Positions 8,598-18,539 are shown, numbered from the stretch's first letter. The stretch: DNA of 44,520 nt from Balneolaceae bacterium ANBcel3 (GCA_030012235.1 JASCXY010000005.1:1-44520), one strand, 5' to 3'. Made by a program: numbers and translations. The notes: generated from the sequence alone by a model not told the origin.

Positions 8598-9779
8598 TTA
8601 GTGATTCAGGAAATACGAGTGAATCACTTCTGAAACCCGACCGGCAATTTTATCAGCGTTTGTTGCAAGATCGGGATATAAAGGGAGTCTTATAATTGAT
8701 TCTGCCAGTTCTTCAGTTGCAGGAAGAGTGCAGGAGCCTCTGGATATTTTTTTTGCATAGGGACTATTATGAAGAGGGATGTAATGAAAAGTGGCATCAA
8801 TGCCGGCTTTTTTCAGTACATCCAAAAGCGGGTTTCTGTCTGCTTTTCTTTTCGTTAAAAAATAGAACATATGATAATTTGAGGTCGAGTAGGATGGAAT
8901 GACAGGTAAGGTAATCCATCCTTTGTTTTCAGCTTCCTGAAGGGAGGCCCGGTAGCTTTCCCATACCGTTTTACGGGCATCAACAATAGCATCCTTTTTT
9001 TTCAACTGAGCCATCAACACCGCAGAGAGAATATCAGAGGGGATATAACTGCTTCCGGAACTGATCCAGGTATATTTATCCACTTCTCCACGCATGAAAG
9101 CAGAACGATTTGTTCCTTTTTCACGAATCCATTCAGCTTTTTCCGCAATTTCCTGACATTGTGTTAAAAATGCGCCACCTTCCCCGGAAGTAAAATTCTT
9201 GGTATCGTGAAAACTGAAGCATCCCATTTCCCCTATGGTTCCGAGTGCCCGGCCCTTCCATCGGGCACCGACCCCTTGTGCCGCATCCTCCACTATAGTT
9301 ACCCTGGACGGGTTAATGACAGAAAAAAGTCCGTCAAAGTCAGCCGATATTCCTGAGTAGTGGACGGGAACTATAGCTTTGGTTTTTGAAGTTGTTTTCT
9401 TTTCCACATCTTCGGGGTCGATCATGAGATCCAATGGCCTTATATCCGCAAAAACAGGCATGGCACCCCGGGTCCTGACAGCGTTGGCTGTAGAAACAAA
9501 AGTAAAACCGGGCATGATAACCTCGTCTCCGGGGCCTATATCAAGAATCATCATGGCCATTTCCAATGCATGGGTACAGGAAGTGGTAAGGAATGTATAC
9601 TTTGATCCCAGCCATTCATTTATAAAAGCTTCGGCCTCACGGCCTGCCGGCCCGTCACCTCTCCAACAGTCACTTTTCAATACTTGGATAACCGCATCAA
9701 TTTCTTCTTGTCCTCTGAAAATTTTATTAAAAGGAATAAATTCATCCATTTTTTTGCGGTTTTCAAATTGATGGTTCAC
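8598..9779 (-). CDS. wecE: dTDP-4-amino-4,6-dideoxygalactose transaminase-like (WecE/RffA)
   Basis: A PLP-dependent DegT/DnrJ/EryC1/StrS aminotransferase of 393 residues that aligns along its length with E. coli WecE. Conserved segments include IMPGFTFVSTANA, IVPVHYSGI, VEDAAQGV, FSFHDTKNFTSGEGGA, IREKGTNRSAF and VDKYTWISSGSSY. The PLP Schiff-base lysine is K194, with D165 and Q168 as cofactor contacts. WecE makes dTDP-4-amino-4,6-dideoxy-D-galactose from the 4-keto sugar using glutamate. The start at 9779 gives ~11 extra residues; the second in-frame Met (MDEFIPFN) fits E. coli better. It is the first gene of the minus-strand glycan operon, divergent from guaB, with 90 bases before the next gene. 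The exact sugar stereochemistry is inferred from homology. Confidence 0.92.
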   Translation of the reverse strand: MNHQFENRKKMDEFIPFNKIFRGQEEIDAVIQVLKSDCWRGDGPAGREAEAFINEWLGSKYTFLTTSCTHALEMAMMILDIGPGDEVIMPGFTFVSTANAVRTRGAMPVFADIRPLDLMIDPEDVEKKTTSKTKAIVPVHYSGISADFDGLFSVINPSRVTIVEDAAQGVGARWKGRALGTIGEMGCFSFHDTKNFTSGEGGAFLTQCQEIAEKAEWIREKGTNRSAFMRGEVDKYTWISSGSSYIPSDILSAVLMAQLKKKDAIVDARKTVWESYRASLQEAENKGWITLPVIPSYSTSNYHMFYFLTKRKADRNPLLDVLKKAGIDATFHYIPLHNSPYAKKISRGSCTLPATEELAESIIRLPLYPDLATNADKIAGRVSEVIHSYFLNH

Positions 9780-9834
9780 ACACTCGGATTAATTTCGTAA
9801 TTTACATAAACGCCAATCAAATGTTAGCTATTTC
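9780..9834. promoter_or_regulatory. Divergent promoter region between the glycan operon and guaB
   Basis: These 55 AT-rich bases must hold the promoters or leaders for both wecE (leftward) and guaB (rightward) unless promoters lie inside the coding sequence. No perfect TAnnTTTG box was found on either strand; TAACATTTG on the minus strand is the nearest, with one base too many. No palindrome stands out. Confidence 0.4.
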
Positions 9835-11313
9835 ATGAATTTTATACCTACCCCTGATAAAATCACACGTCATGGTCTTACGTATGACGATGTACTTTTA
9901 GTCCCTTCTTATTCCAAAGTGTTGCCCCGCGATGCCGATCTTACGACGGATCTTGCCCCGGGCCTGACATTGAATATACCCCTGGTAAGTGCGGCTATGG
10001 ATACCGTTTCCGAGTATCGTCTGGCTATAGCATTGGCTCGTGAAGGGGGAATATCCATGTTGCATAAAAATATGACCATTGAAGAGCAGGTAGAGCAGGT
10101 TCGGCTGGTCAAAAGAAGTGAAAGCGGAATGATTGTCGATCCGGTCACACTACATAAAGAAGCCACGATTTATGAAGCCAAGGAATTAATGAGGCAGCTG
10201 AAAATCGGCGGAATTCCAGTTGTGGACGAACATGGAATGCTAAAAGGCATTGTGACCAACCGGGATTTAAGGTTTGAATCAGATGCTGGTAAGCAAATCG
10301 GTGAAATTATGACTTCCGAAAACCTGATTACAGCGCGGGAAGGAACAACGCTGGAAAAGGCGGAGAGTTTACTGCAGGAGTTTAAAATTGAAAAGCTTCC
10401 GATCGTAAATAAACATGGAGCTTTGGTCGGCCTTATTACGTTCAAGGATATTGAGAAAAAGAAAAACTTTCCGAATGCCTGCAAAGATGAATTTGGAAGG
10501 CTTCGGGTAGGTGCTGCCGTTGGAATCGCTCAGGATACGTTGGAGCGGGCCAGTGAACTGGTCGATGCCGGAGTCGATGTGGTGACGGTAGATACTGCAC
10601 ATGGCCATTCACAGGGGGTACTTGATACCGTTTCTATGCTGAAAAGCGAACTCCCCGAATTGAGGATCATAGCAGGAAATATTGCGACAGCGGATGCCGC
10701 GAAAGCATTACACAAAGCCGGTGCCGATGTGGTTAAAGTAGGTGTTGGCCCGGGTTCTATTTGTACCACCAGAATTGTCACTGGTGTCGGGGTGCCACAG
10801 TTGAGTGCTGTAATGGAAGTCGCAGAGTATACAGAGAAGGCAGGGATAGGAATGATTGCTGACGGAGGTATTAAACAAACCGGTGACATCCCGAAAGCTT
10901 TGGCAGGTGGGGCTACGGCTATTATGATTGGATCCTTATTTGCCGGAGTGGACGAAAGCCCGGGTGAAACCATCATCTATGAATCCCGGAAGTTTAAAAG
11001 CTACCGAGGAATGGGTAGTCTGACTGCGATGGCTCAGGGTAGCAAGGATCGATATTTTCAGGATGTTGAAGAAGATGTTAAGAAACTCGTACCCGAAGGA
11101 ATTGAAGGAAGAGTGCCCTATAAAGGCCATCTCTCCGAAGTGGTATATCAGATGACGGGTGGACTCAGGGCGGCTATGGGGTACTGTGGAGCCGCTTCCA
11201 TCCAGGAGTTGAAAAAAGCAGAGTTTGTGTACATTTCCGCTGCAAGTGTTCATGAAAGCCACCCTCATTCTGTACATATTACTCAGGAAGCACCGAATTA
11301 TTCGGGCAGATAA
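9835..11313 (+). CDS. guaB: IMP dehydrogenase
   Basis: A 492-residue enzyme that oxidises IMP to XMP with NAD+, the committed step of guanine nucleotide synthesis in the cytoplasm. The TIM-barrel N-terminus (LTYDDVLLVPSYS, SAAMDTVSE) is followed by a two-CBS regulatory insert at about residues 97-205. The catalytic loop GPGSICTTRIVTG carries the nucleophile C310, and the IMP-binding segment is DGGIKQTGDIPKAL. The flap and C-terminal KEP-like activating region are complete. Length is normal for bacterial GuaB. It begins a plus-strand run of co-directional genes; the next start is 12 bases past its stop. Confidence 0.97.
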   Translation: MNFIPTPDKITRHGLTYDDVLLVPSYSKVLPRDADLTTDLAPGLTLNIPLVSAAMDTVSEYRLAIALAREGGISMLHKNMTIEEQVEQVRLVKRSESGMIVDPVTLHKEATIYEAKELMRQLKIGGIPVVDEHGMLKGIVTNRDLRFESDAGKQIGEIMTSENLITAREGTTLEKAESLLQEFKIEKLPIVNKHGALVGLITFKDIEKKKNFPNACKDEFGRLRVGAAVGIAQDTLERASELVDAGVDVVTVDTAHGHSQGVLDTVSMLKSELPELRIIAGNIATADAAKALHKAGADVVKVGVGPGSICTTRIVTGVGVPQLSAVMEVAEYTEKAGIGMIADGGIKQTGDIPKALAGGATAIMIGSLFAGVDESPGETIIYESRKFKSYRGMGSLTAMAQGSKDRYFQDVEEDVKKLVPEGIEGRVPYKGHLSEVVYQMTGGLRAAMGYCGAASIQELKKAEFVYISAASVHESHPHSVHITQEAPNYSGR

Positions 11314-11325
11314 AAGTGAAGTGAA

Positions 11326-12195
11326 ATGATTGACTTTCTGTCTAAGCTCTTTAAGCGTAGAAAAGAAAACATAACGGTATTACTTTTAGACCATGAGAAT
11401 CCTCATCATCAGGAAAACTATACCTTAAAACCGGTATCTTTGTTTTTCTATATGTTTTTGTTTTTTATGCTGATGCTGATTCTGGTCTTTGGCATTTTAT
11501 ATCTGACTCCGGCGGGTACTTATCTCTTTAATAAAGAAGACAGGGCAATGAGAAGTCAGATTATTGAAGTTAGTGAGCGAATCCGTTCACTTCAGGACTC
11601 ACTATATGTACGTGATCAGCAACTGTATCAGATTCAGAGGATTATCAGAAACAGCGATGACACATTATTTCAAGTGAGTCCCACTCCCGAGTGGCAGCAG
11701 GTTTTCGGTCAACAGGACGAAGAAGGAACCTATGCGATGACTTTTCGTCACCCCGATCTAACCAGCCTGCAGTCACTTACGGAAAATCAGATTTTAACAT
11801 CCGGTATTATGAACAATGGTACAAGTTTTCCGGCTGAGCCACCGGTCAGGGGTTCTGTTACGGCTTCATATCAGCCGGATTATGGCCACTTTGGAATCGA
11901 TATTGCGGCAACCATCGGTTCTGATGTCAGAACTATTGCCGATGGTATTATTATCAGCTCAGACTGGACGATTAACAATGGATATGTTATCCATATACTT
12001 CATGAAAAAGGATTGGTTTCCGTGTACAAGCATTTCTCAAAAGTGTTTTTCAGAGCCGGAGATGTCGTAAGAAGAAACGACATTATTGGAACCGTTGGTG
12101 AAACCGGCCTGCTCGCCTCTGGTCCGCATATCCACTTTGAACTCTGGAAAGATGGAATTGCACTTGACCCGGCACAATATATCAATTTATATTGA
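11326..12195 (+). CDS. Membrane-anchored M23 (LytM) peptidoglycan endopeptidase
   Basis: 289 residues. A short cytoplasmic N-terminus precedes a single membrane helix (~37-62), then a periplasmic coiled-coil-like stretch (~70-110). A C-terminal LytM domain (~165-289) has a complete zinc site: H188 and D192 in GHFGID, H236 in VYKHF, and H268/H270 in GPHIHFEL. Such enzymes cut peptide crosslinks in peptidoglycan. It sits between guaB and a bactofilin gene; M23 peptidase-bactofilin pairs are known in cell-shape modules (for example Csd1/CcmA in Helicobacter), where the cytoskeletal bactofilin positions the hydrolase. The intact site suggests it is enzymatically active rather than a degenerate activator. 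Confidence 0.93.
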   Translation: MIDFLSKLFKRRKENITVLLLDHENPHHQENYTLKPVSLFFYMFLFFMLMLILVFGILYLTPAGTYLFNKEDRAMRSQIIEVSERIRSLQDSLYVRDQQLYQIQRIIRNSDDTLFQVSPTPEWQQVFGQQDEEGTYAMTFRHPDLTSLQSLTENQILTSGIMNNGTSFPAEPPVRGSVTASYQPDYGHFGIDIAATIGSDVRTIADGIIISSDWTINNGYVIHILHEKGLVSVYKHFSKVFFRAGDVVRRNDIIGTVGETGLLASGPHIHFELWKDGIALDPAQYINLY

Positions 12196-12238
12196 CCTCT
12201 TCGAGTAATCGTCACTATCTATCCCGATTCCAATCAAT

Positions 12239-12688
12239 ATGTTTTCAAAAAATTCAAAAAAACCGGCCCATACTATGAAAAATGATTTTGCTGGACAGCC
12301 TAACGTAAATATCATCAGTAACGGAACTACTGTACGAGGGGAACTTAAAACCAAAGCCGATTTGAGGATTTCCGGTACGGTGGACGGAATGGTAAATGCA
12401 GAGAGCAAGTGTATTGTTGCAGAATCAGGGTTAATCAAGGGCGATTTAAAATCAAAAGAAGCGGATATAGCAGGTACTGTTGAAGGTGAATTGCATATTG
12501 CAAACCGACTCATTTTAAGAAGCAGCAGCAGGATCAAAGGGGACGTTTCAACCAAGGTTATTATGGTGGAGGAAGGAGCTCAGATTGACGGTGCTTTTAA
12601 AATGGGCGAGAGTAAAACAGCGGATCAGGGTTCAAAAGGAGAACAATCATCGAAAAAGCCCGAAGGATCAAAGCCCCAGGCAAAGTAG
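12239..12688 (+). CDS. Bactofilin
   Basis: 149 residues with a polar N-terminal tail, a right-handed beta-helix core (~25-120) built of short hydrophobic/glycine repeats (DLRISGTVDG, SGLIKGDLKS, ADIAGTVEGE, SSRIKGDVST), and a disordered Ser/Lys/Gln-rich C-terminus. This is the bactofilin (PF04519-type) layout: nucleotide-free polymerising cytoskeletal proteins that attach to the inner membrane. It starts 43 bases after the M23 peptidase gene, its likely functional partner in shape control. No membrane helix is present. Confidence 0.93.
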   Translation: MFSKNSKKPAHTMKNDFAGQPNVNIISNGTTVRGELKTKADLRISGTVDGMVNAESKCIVAESGLIKGDLKSKEADIAGTVEGELHIANRLILRSSSRIKGDVSTKVIMVEEGAQIDGAFKMGESKTADQGSKGEQSSKKPEGSKPQAK

Positions 12689-12776
12689 GAATCCTTTTTT
12701 AGCCGTTGTTTTCCGGGAGGTATGATGTGTGTATACCGTTCTTCGTATATATTCAATATGACTGTTGTGGTTCCTC

Positions 12777-13019
12777 ATGAAAGGCCGGCATATTTCGGAA
12801 TATGGTAAGTATCTTACCCTTGGAGCTCACATTGCAGCATCCATGCTGGTTCCGGTATTGATAGGTATTTACCTGGACAAAACGTTTGATATCAGTCCAC
12901 TGGGTATCATTGCCGGGGCATTGTTGGGATTTGGTGGTCTTATCTCCATCGTTTTGAAACTTGCTGCAGAAGAAACAGCCAGAAAAAAACAGAAAAAAAC
13001 AGAAAAATACGGGAAGTAA
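12777..13019 (+). CDS. AtpZ/AtpI-like F0F1-ATPase assembly or Mg2+-transport protein
   Basis: An 80-residue protein with two membrane helices (~12-30 and ~38-58) and a very basic, Lys/Gln-rich C-terminal tail. The motif GIYLDKTFDISPLGIIAGALLG is cut here to its core GIYLDK...PLG, which is typical of the AtpZ/AtpI small-protein family found in front of bacterial ATP synthase operons. An upstream TTG at 12765 would add four residues; ATG at 12777 was chosen. Its stop overlaps the next start by one base (TAATG), so the two are translationally coupled. AtpZ/AtpI proteins help c-ring assembly or form an ion-permeation complex; which applies here is not known. Confidence 0.82.
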   Translation: MKGRHISEYGKYLTLGAHIAASMLVPVLIGIYLDKTFDISPLGIIAGALLGFGGLISIVLKLAAEETARKKQKKTEKYGK

Positions 13020-13384
13020 TGAGTCGGTTTATCAAATGGATCCTCCTGATCGATGTAGCCCTTGTCCTTCTTTTTGGGCTGCCGGCCTGGTTATATTCGG
13101 GTCTGGATCTTCTCCTTCCTCTCTTACTTTCTTTTGCAATTACTTCGGTGTTGGCTATTGTAAGTTTTATCCCGTTTACACGAATTAAAAAGAGCAGCAT
13201 GAATGCCTACTTACTGGCTATAATGGGTGGAATGCTGATGAGAATGTTCTTTATTGGTGCATCACTCGTGGTTGTGATTCTATTTACAACTTTGAACAAA
13301 GTTACCTTTACAGTTGGATTATTATTTTCCTATATTTTCAAATCCGTTTTAGAAACATACATTTTGACACGTAACGTCAAATAG
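13019..13384 (+). CDS. AtpI-like four-helix membrane protein
   Basis: 121 residues with four predicted membrane helices and almost no soluble part. There is a conserved-looking Asp in helix 1 (ILLIDVALV) and an ILTRNVK tail. Size, topology and position, between the AtpZ-like gene and atpB, match the poorly conserved AtpI (ATP synthase protein I) group, which aids c-ring assembly. Its start overlaps the preceding stop. The identification rests more on context than on sequence motifs. Confidence 0.75.
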   Translation: MSRFIKWILLIDVALVLLFGLPAWLYSGLDLLLPLLLSFAITSVLAIVSFIPFTRIKKSSMNAYLLAIMGGMLMRMFFIGASLVVVILFTTLNKVTFTVGLLFSYIFKSVLETYILTRNVK

Positions 13385-13398
13385 AATCTTACCGGGCT

Positions 13399-14466
13399 GT
13401 GATGAAGTTTTTTTTAATTGGTATCCTGTATACACTGTTGCTCTTGACTGGCTTTGTAAATGAAAGCAAAGCAGGTGAAGCAGAGGAAAACAGGGTAGAT
13501 TTGATCGGGAAGGTAGTCGACCATTACTACCTTGATTTTAAACCGGCGGGAACCATCGAGCTTCCCAGGATAATATATGACAGAGGCAGCTTTCATTTCT
13601 ATGCCTCAACCACCCGGCTTATAAATAAGAGTGAACACTTTACGGATGCCCACTACTTTGGTTCAACGGATATGCAGGAGGGAAATCTCAAGCCTTCCAG
13701 TTATATCATCGTACGAACAGAAGATGGAACCGCTCCTCAGCTGGATCTTTCCATTACATCTCATCTGGTCTTTTTCTGGCTGGCAGGCGCTCTTGTTTTT
13801 ATTATATTCATACCGCTTTCGAGAAAATATCAGGCCGGCACCGGGAGTGAAACCGAGCCAAAAGGGGCATTGCAAAATATGTTTGAAGTCCTGGTGCTGT
13901 TTATAAGAGATGAAATTGCGTTGCAGAATATTGGTCCCAAAAAGTATCTCTTTTTTACTCCCTATCTGCTGACGGTCTTTTTCTTTATCCTTTTTATGAA
14001 TTTCTTTGGCCTGATGCCCTGGGGAGTGTCATCTACGGCCGATATCTCCGTGACCGCCGTTCTTGCACTATTTACATTTTTAGCAACTCAGATTTTTGCA
14101 AGTAAGGATCACTGGAAACATATCTTCTGGTTCCCGGGGGTTCCGGTACCCATCAAGTTCATGCTCATGCCTGTAGAACTTATGGGGTTACTTACCAAGC
14201 CATTTGCTCTGTGTATCCGACTTTTTGCAAATATGGCATCAGGGAAAATTTTAATCTTTTCCATTTTGGGAACCATTTTTATCTTTTCGGATTTATTTGG
14301 ACCCGGTGTAGCGTATGGTACATCCTGGATCTGGGTTCTTTTAACGTTGTTCGTGTATCTGATCAAGGCGCTGGTAAGTTTTATACAGGCCTATGTTTTT
14401 ACCATCCTTTCAGCATTGTTTATCGGTCTTGCTGTAGCGGATCATAGTGAGGAACATGCACATTGA
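13399..14466 (+). CDS. atpB: ATP synthase F0 subunit a
   Basis: 355 residues, longer than the E. coli protein (271). It has a cleavable-looking signal peptide ending near SKAG and ~95 extra periplasmic residues before the first conserved helix; such extensions occur in the Bacteroidota group. The proton-channel helix contains the essential arginine, R274 in FALCIRLFANM, preceded by the conserved PVELMG segment. The C-terminus ends in a histidine-rich tail (DHSEEHAH). It begins the atpBEFHAG order. A paired Met-Met start (13399 and 13402 in alternative phase of MM) leaves a one-residue ambiguity. Confidence 0.96.
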   Translation: MMKFFLIGILYTLLLLTGFVNESKAGEAEENRVDLIGKVVDHYYLDFKPAGTIELPRIIYDRGSFHFYASTTRLINKSEHFTDAHYFGSTDMQEGNLKPSSYIIVRTEDGTAPQLDLSITSHLVFFWLAGALVFIIFIPLSRKYQAGTGSETEPKGALQNMFEVLVLFIRDEIALQNIGPKKYLFFTPYLLTVFFFILFMNFFGLMPWGVSSTADISVTAVLALFTFLATQIFASKDHWKHIFWFPGVPVPIKFMLMPVELMGLLTKPFALCIRLFANMASGKILIFSILGTIFIFSDLFGPGVAYGTSWIWVLLTLFVYLIKALVSFIQAYVFTILSALFIGLAVADHSEEHAH

Positions 14467-14501
14467 TTACATTTTTACGTTTTTTGTTCATTTAAATTTA
14501 A

Positions 14502-14741
<240 letters not shown>

Positions 14742-14790
14742 TAAACACCCGTCCTGTTCTTGCTGACGATAACTATTTAAGGATAATTAT

Positions 14791-15303
14791 ATGAATCCTG
14801 TACTTGCTCAAGGCTTGCTTGACGTTGACTTTGGCCTGGTAATCTGGGTAGCCATAACTTTTGCCCTGTTTATGTTTCTGCTCACAAAGTTTGCCTGGAA
14901 ACCTATTCTTAAAGCACTTGATGACAGAGAAAAGGCTATTAAAGATTCGTTAGAAGACGCAGAGAAGGCTAAAAGTGAAGCCGAACAGATTTCTACGGAA
15001 AACGAAAAGGCTCTGAAAGAAATCGAGGCAATTTCACACAAGATTCGCAAAGAAGCACAGGAAGAAGCGGATAAAATCCGGGCTGACCGGCTTGAAAAAG
15101 CAAAAGCAGACTCTGAACTGCTTCTGGAACAAACCAGGATCGCAATAGAGCAGGAAAAAAAGCAGGCCATGTCCGAACTTAGGGAAGAAGTGTCCCGGCT
15201 CGCTGTTGAAGCGGCCTCCCGCATTTTGAATGAGGAAATCGACGAGAAACGAGCTAAATCGATCGTTGACCGCTTTATAAAGGATATTAACGGTGTACGC
15301 TGA
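14791..15303 (+). CDS. atpF: ATP synthase F0 subunit b
   Basis: 170 residues: one N-terminal membrane helix (~12-32) followed by a long charged coiled coil (~40-155) rich in Glu, Lys and Ala with regular heptads, the peripheral stalk. The KFAWKPILKALDDRE segment just after the helix is the family signature. There is no second, diverged b-prime copy in the operon, so a homodimeric b2 stalk is expected. It begins 49 bases after atpE and ends five bases before atpH. Confidence 0.95.
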   Translation: MNPVLAQGLLDVDFGLVIWVAITFALFMFLLTKFAWKPILKALDDREKAIKDSLEDAEKAKSEAEQISTENEKALKEIEAISHKIRKEAQEEADKIRADRLEKAKADSELLLEQTRIAIEQEKKQAMSELREEVSRLAVEAASRILNEEIDEKRAKSIVDRFIKDINGVR

Positions 15304-15308
15304 TCGCT

Positions 15309-15854
15309 ATGATTGTATCTAAAGTTGCTAAAAGATATGCTTCTGCTTTGTATCAGGAAGCCGCTTCCTCAGGAAATCTGGAGACGGTTGCTAAAGATCT
15401 GACTCAAATACGCTCCGTCATAGATCAGAGTAATGAGCTTTTGCCTTTTCTAAAAAGTATGATCATTTCCAGAGAAATCAAGAAGGAAGTCTTAACGCAA
15501 CTTTTTGGGAAATCTGTTTCAAAACAGACCCAACACTTTATCCTGCTGCTCCTGAATAAGCGAAGAGAACTCTTTTTTTATGAGATAATTTTGGCTTTTC
15601 AGAGTCTTTATAAAGAGGAAAAAGGCATTTTGGATGTAGACGTCCTGGTGATTAAAAAGCCCGATTCCGATCAGGAAAAAAATCTCATTGCCGCCTTAAA
15701 GAAAAAGACCGGCAATGAAGTCCAGCTCCGTTTTATCGAAGACCCCTCATTGATCGGAGGGATGGCGGTCAAAATAAAGGACACCATCATTGATGGTACT
15801 ATAAAGAACAAATTACAAAAATTGGAAACCACGTTTCAGAAAACAGGTATTTAG
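15309..15854 (+). CDS. atpH: ATP synthase F1 subunit delta
   Basis: 181 residues, usual for delta/OSCP. The N-terminal helical domain starts [13 protein letters not shown] and the C-terminal region contains the family motif [20 protein letters not shown]. It links the F1 head to the b stalk. It lies between atpF and atpA in the standard gene order. Nothing unusual was seen. Confidence 0.95.
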   Translation: MIVSKVAKRYASALYQEAASSGNLETVAKDLTQIRSVIDQSNELLPFLKSMIISREIKKEVLTQLFGKSVSKQTQHFILLLLNKRRELFFYEIILAFQSLYKEEKGILDVDVLVIKKPDSDQEKNLIAALKKKTGNEVQLRFIEDPSLIGGMAVKIKDTIIDGTIKNKLQKLETTFQKTGI

Positions 15855-15889
15855 CTGTTTGTTCGAAACATATTTACAAACCCCTATAT

Positions 15890-17506
15890 ATGAGTCACGT
15901 TAAACCCGAAGAAGTTTCTGCAATTCTGCGTAAACAATTAGCAGGATTTGACCAGCAGACAGATACGTATGATGTTGGTACGGTTCTGGAAGTAGGTGAC
16001 GGAATTGCACGTGTGTATGGATTATCCAAAGTTCAGGCCGGAGAATTGGTCGAGTTGCCGGATTCCAAGGATGAAGAAGGCAAACCGATTCGAGGAATGG
16101 TTCAGAACCTTGAAGAAGATAATGTAGGTATTGTCCTTTTTGGCGGTGCCCGGTTTATCAAAGAGGGCGATAAAGTACAACGTACCGGAGAAATTGCGTC
16201 TCTTCCGGTGGGGGAAGGAGTTCTGGGGCGTGTAATAGATCCATTGGGACGGCCAGTTGACGGTAAAGGGCCTATCGCAGGGGAAACCTTCAATTTACCG
16301 CTTGAACGAAAGGCTCCGGGTGTGATTTTCAGAGAACCCGTTTCAGAGCCCGTTCAGACCGGATTAAAAGCGATAGATGCTCTGATTCCTATTGGACGCG
16401 GACAACGGGAGCTGATTATTGGAGATCGACAGACCGGTAAAACAGCCATCGCTATTGACACAATTATTAACCAGAAAAGAACGCAGGGTGGAGAAAAACC
16501 AGTTTTTTGCGTCTATGTCGCCATTGGACAAAAAGGTTCAACGGTTGCTCAGGTTAATCAGGCTTTGGAAGAAAACGGTGCCTCCGATTACACCGTTGTT
16601 GTTTCTGCTCCTGCATCTGTAGCGGCACCGCTTCAGTATATTGCTCCCTTTGCCGGTGCTGCCATCGGGGAGTATTTCCGCGACACCGGCCGCCACGTTT
16701 TGGTTATATACGATGACCTTTCAAAACAGGCAACCGCATATCGTGAGCTTTCCCTGCTTCTGAGAAGGCCTCCAGGAAGAGAAGCGTATCCTGGTGATGT
16801 TTTTTATCTTCACAGCCGCTTACTAGAGCGGGCTGCGAAAATTATCTCAAACGATGAAGTCGCCCGGCAAATGAACGATGTTCCTGAGGTATTGAAAGAT
16901 AAAATCAAAGGAGGGGGTTCGCTGACCGCGTTGCCTATTATTGAAACTCAGGCCGGGGACGTATCTGCGTATATTCCGACCAACGTTATCTCTATCACCG
17001 ACGGACAGATCTTTTTGCAGACAAATCTTTTTAACTCCGGGGTGCGTCCTGCGATTGATGTCGGTATCTCCGTATCAAGGGTGGGAGGGTCTGCACAGGT
17101 TCCTTCCATGAAAAAACTGGCCGGTACCATGAAGCTGGACCTGGCTCAGTATCGTGAACTTGAAGCGTTTGCTAAATTTGGATCGGACCTGGATGCTTCC
17201 ACTCAAAGGCAATTGAACCGTGGAGCCAAAACGGTTGAATTATTAAAACAAGGCCAGTACGAACCTCTTCCGGTAGAAAATCAAATAGCGTTGCTTCTGG
17301 CAAATACAAAAGGAGTTCTTGAGAAACTGCCTGTTGAAAAAATTGCTGATTTTGAATCCCAATACATCGAAAGTATTCACATCAAGTATCCGGATGAGAT
17401 GAAAGCATTGAGTACTTCCGGAAAACTGGAAGACTCACTTTCAGAAAAACTGGTAAAAGAAGCAGAAGCCGTTCAAAGGCAATTGTTAAGCGACGAAGGA
17501 AAGTAA
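15890..17506 (+). CDS. atpA: ATP synthase F1 subunit alpha
   Basis: 538 residues. It has the beta-barrel N-terminal domain, a nucleotide-binding core with the Walker A motif GDRQTGKT at 178-185 and the alpha-subunit signature [14 protein letters not shown], and a C-terminal helical domain. About 25 residues longer than the E. coli protein. Alpha binds nucleotide non-catalytically and forms the hexamer with beta. The beta (atpD) and epsilon (atpC) genes are not in this operon or elsewhere in the window. Confidence 0.97.
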   Translation: MSHVKPEEVSAILRKQLAGFDQQTDTYDVGTVLEVGDGIARVYGLSKVQAGELVELPDSKDEEGKPIRGMVQNLEEDNVGIVLFGGARFIKEGDKVQRTGEIASLPVGEGVLGRVIDPLGRPVDGKGPIAGETFNLPLERKAPGVIFREPVSEPVQTGLKAIDALIPIGRGQRELIIGDRQTGKTAIAIDTIINQKRTQGGEKPVFCVYVAIGQKGSTVAQVNQALEENGASDYTVVVSAPASVAAPLQYIAPFAGAAIGEYFRDTGRHVLVIYDDLSKQATAYRELSLLLRRPPGREAYPGDVFYLHSRLLERAAKIISNDEVARQMNDVPEVLKDKIKGGGSLTALPIIETQAGDVSAYIPTNVISITDGQIFLQTNLFNSGVRPAIDVGISVSRVGGSAQVPSMKKLAGTMKLDLAQYRELEAFAKFGSDLDASTQRQLNRGAKTVELLKQGQYEPLPVENQIALLLANTKGVLEKLPVEKIADFESQYIESIHIKYPDEMKALSTSGKLEDSLSEKLVKEAEAVQRQLLSDEGK

Positions 17507-17511
17507 CCCTT

Positions 17512-18429
17512 ATGGCCAACCTACGAGATATACGAGACCGGATATCATCGGTCAAAAGTACGCAGCAGATTACTCGTGCCATGAAGATGGTGGCAGCTGC
17601 CCGAATGCGTAAAGCACAGGAACGTATGATGGCTGCACGTCCATATACTCGTCAGCTTAAAGAAACCATTCAAAAGCTTGTTGAAAGATCCGAAGTTAAA
17701 AATCCACTCTTTCGTGAATCTAAAGAAATGCCCAAAGTCCTGGTTTTAGTAATGGGCTCAGACAGAGGACTCTGTGGCGGGTTTAATACGAACTTATTTC
17801 GGGTAATTGAACACAATCTTCATGAACACTTTGATGAACACATGAAGAACAAGCAACTGTCCATGATCTGCTTTGGGAAAAAAGCCAATGACTTTTTTAA
17901 AGCAAGAAAATATCCCGTCATCAAAGACTATGTTGGTTTTTTCGACCATTTACAATATAAGCAAGTTCAGACGGTTATGGATCAGATCATCGATGAGTTT
18001 CAACAAGGAGAGTGGGACGAAGTGTACCTCGCCTATAATGAGTTCAAATCGGTGATTTCGCAAAAAAAACGTTTTATAAAGGTTTTACCGGTTGAGAGTC
18101 CCGGAGAGGTGGTATCATCCGATAAAAAAGCAGAAAATTCTGAAAATAATTCAAAAGATTTATCAGATATTGATTATCTTTACGAACCAGATCCGGAAAT
18201 CATTCTGGATTATGTTTTGCCGCTTTTTGTTAATGTACAAATGTGGCAGGCCGCACTGGAATCTTATGCAGCTGAACAAGGTGCAAGGATGACCGCAATG
18301 GACAGTGCAACAGAGAATGCAGGTGATATTATCTCTGATCTTCAATTGGCTTATAATCAGGCCAGACAATCAGCGATTACCACAGAAATATCCGAAATAG
18401 TTTCGGGTGCAGAAGCGTTATCTGAATAG
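17512..18429 (+). CDS. atpG: ATP synthase F1 subunit gamma
   Basis: 305 residues, a little longer than the usual ~290. The N-terminal helix ([20 protein letters not shown]) and the C-terminal helix ([20 protein letters not shown]) form the rotor coiled coil. The Rossmann-like middle carries [13 protein letters not shown] polar Ser/Asn/Asp/Lys-rich insertion of ~25 residues follows SPGEVV (about residues 200-225), as seen in related phyla. It is the last gene of the operon; a tRNA gene follows 22 bases after its stop. Confidence 0.96.
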   Translation: MANLRDIRDRISSVKSTQQITRAMKMVAAARMRKAQERMMAARPYTRQLKETIQKLVERSEVKNPLFRESKEMPKVLVLVMGSDRGLCGGFNTNLFRVIEHNLHEHFDEHMKNKQLSMICFGKKANDFFKARKYPVIKDYVGFFDHLQYKQVQTVMDQIIDEFQQGEWDEVYLAYNEFKSVISQKKRFIKVLPVESPGEVVSSDKKAENSENNSKDLSDIDYLYEPDPEIILDYVLPLFVNVQMWQAALESYAAEQGARMTAMDSATENAGDIISDLQLAYNQARQSAITTEISEIVSGAEALSE

Positions 18430-18436
18430 TTTTTTG

Positions 18437-18444
18437 TATCTTTG
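18437..18444 (+). promoter_or_regulatory. Bacteroidota-type -7 promoter box of tRNA-Ser
   Basis: TATCTTTG matches the TAnnTTTG consensus of the primary sigma factor in Bacteroidota and relatives, and it ends eight bases before the mature tRNA 5' end, a sensible distance for transcription initiation. A clear TTG-type -33 element was not found at the expected 19-21 base spacing, so the call rests on the -7 box and its position. Confidence 0.55.
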
Positions 18445-18451
18445 ATAATAT

Positions 18452-18536
18452 GGAGAGATGGCAGAGTGGTCGAATGCGGCGGTCTTGAAAACCGTTGAGC
18501 CGCAAGGCTCCGGGGGTTCGAATCCCTCTCTCTCCG
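18452..18536 (+). tRNA. tRNA-Ser(UGA)
   Basis: Cloverleaf drawn by hand. The acceptor stem GGAGAGA pairs with TCTCTCC (18529-18535) and the discriminator base is G536. The anticodon stem GCGGT/ACCGT has loop CTTGAAA, giving anticodon UGA, which reads UCA. The long variable arm GAGCC-GCAA-GGCTC marks a class II tRNA, as expected for serine. The T arm is GGGGG-TTCGAAT-CCCTC with one G-U pair. The 3' CCA is not encoded. Confidence 0.97.
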
Positions 18537-18539
18537 CTC

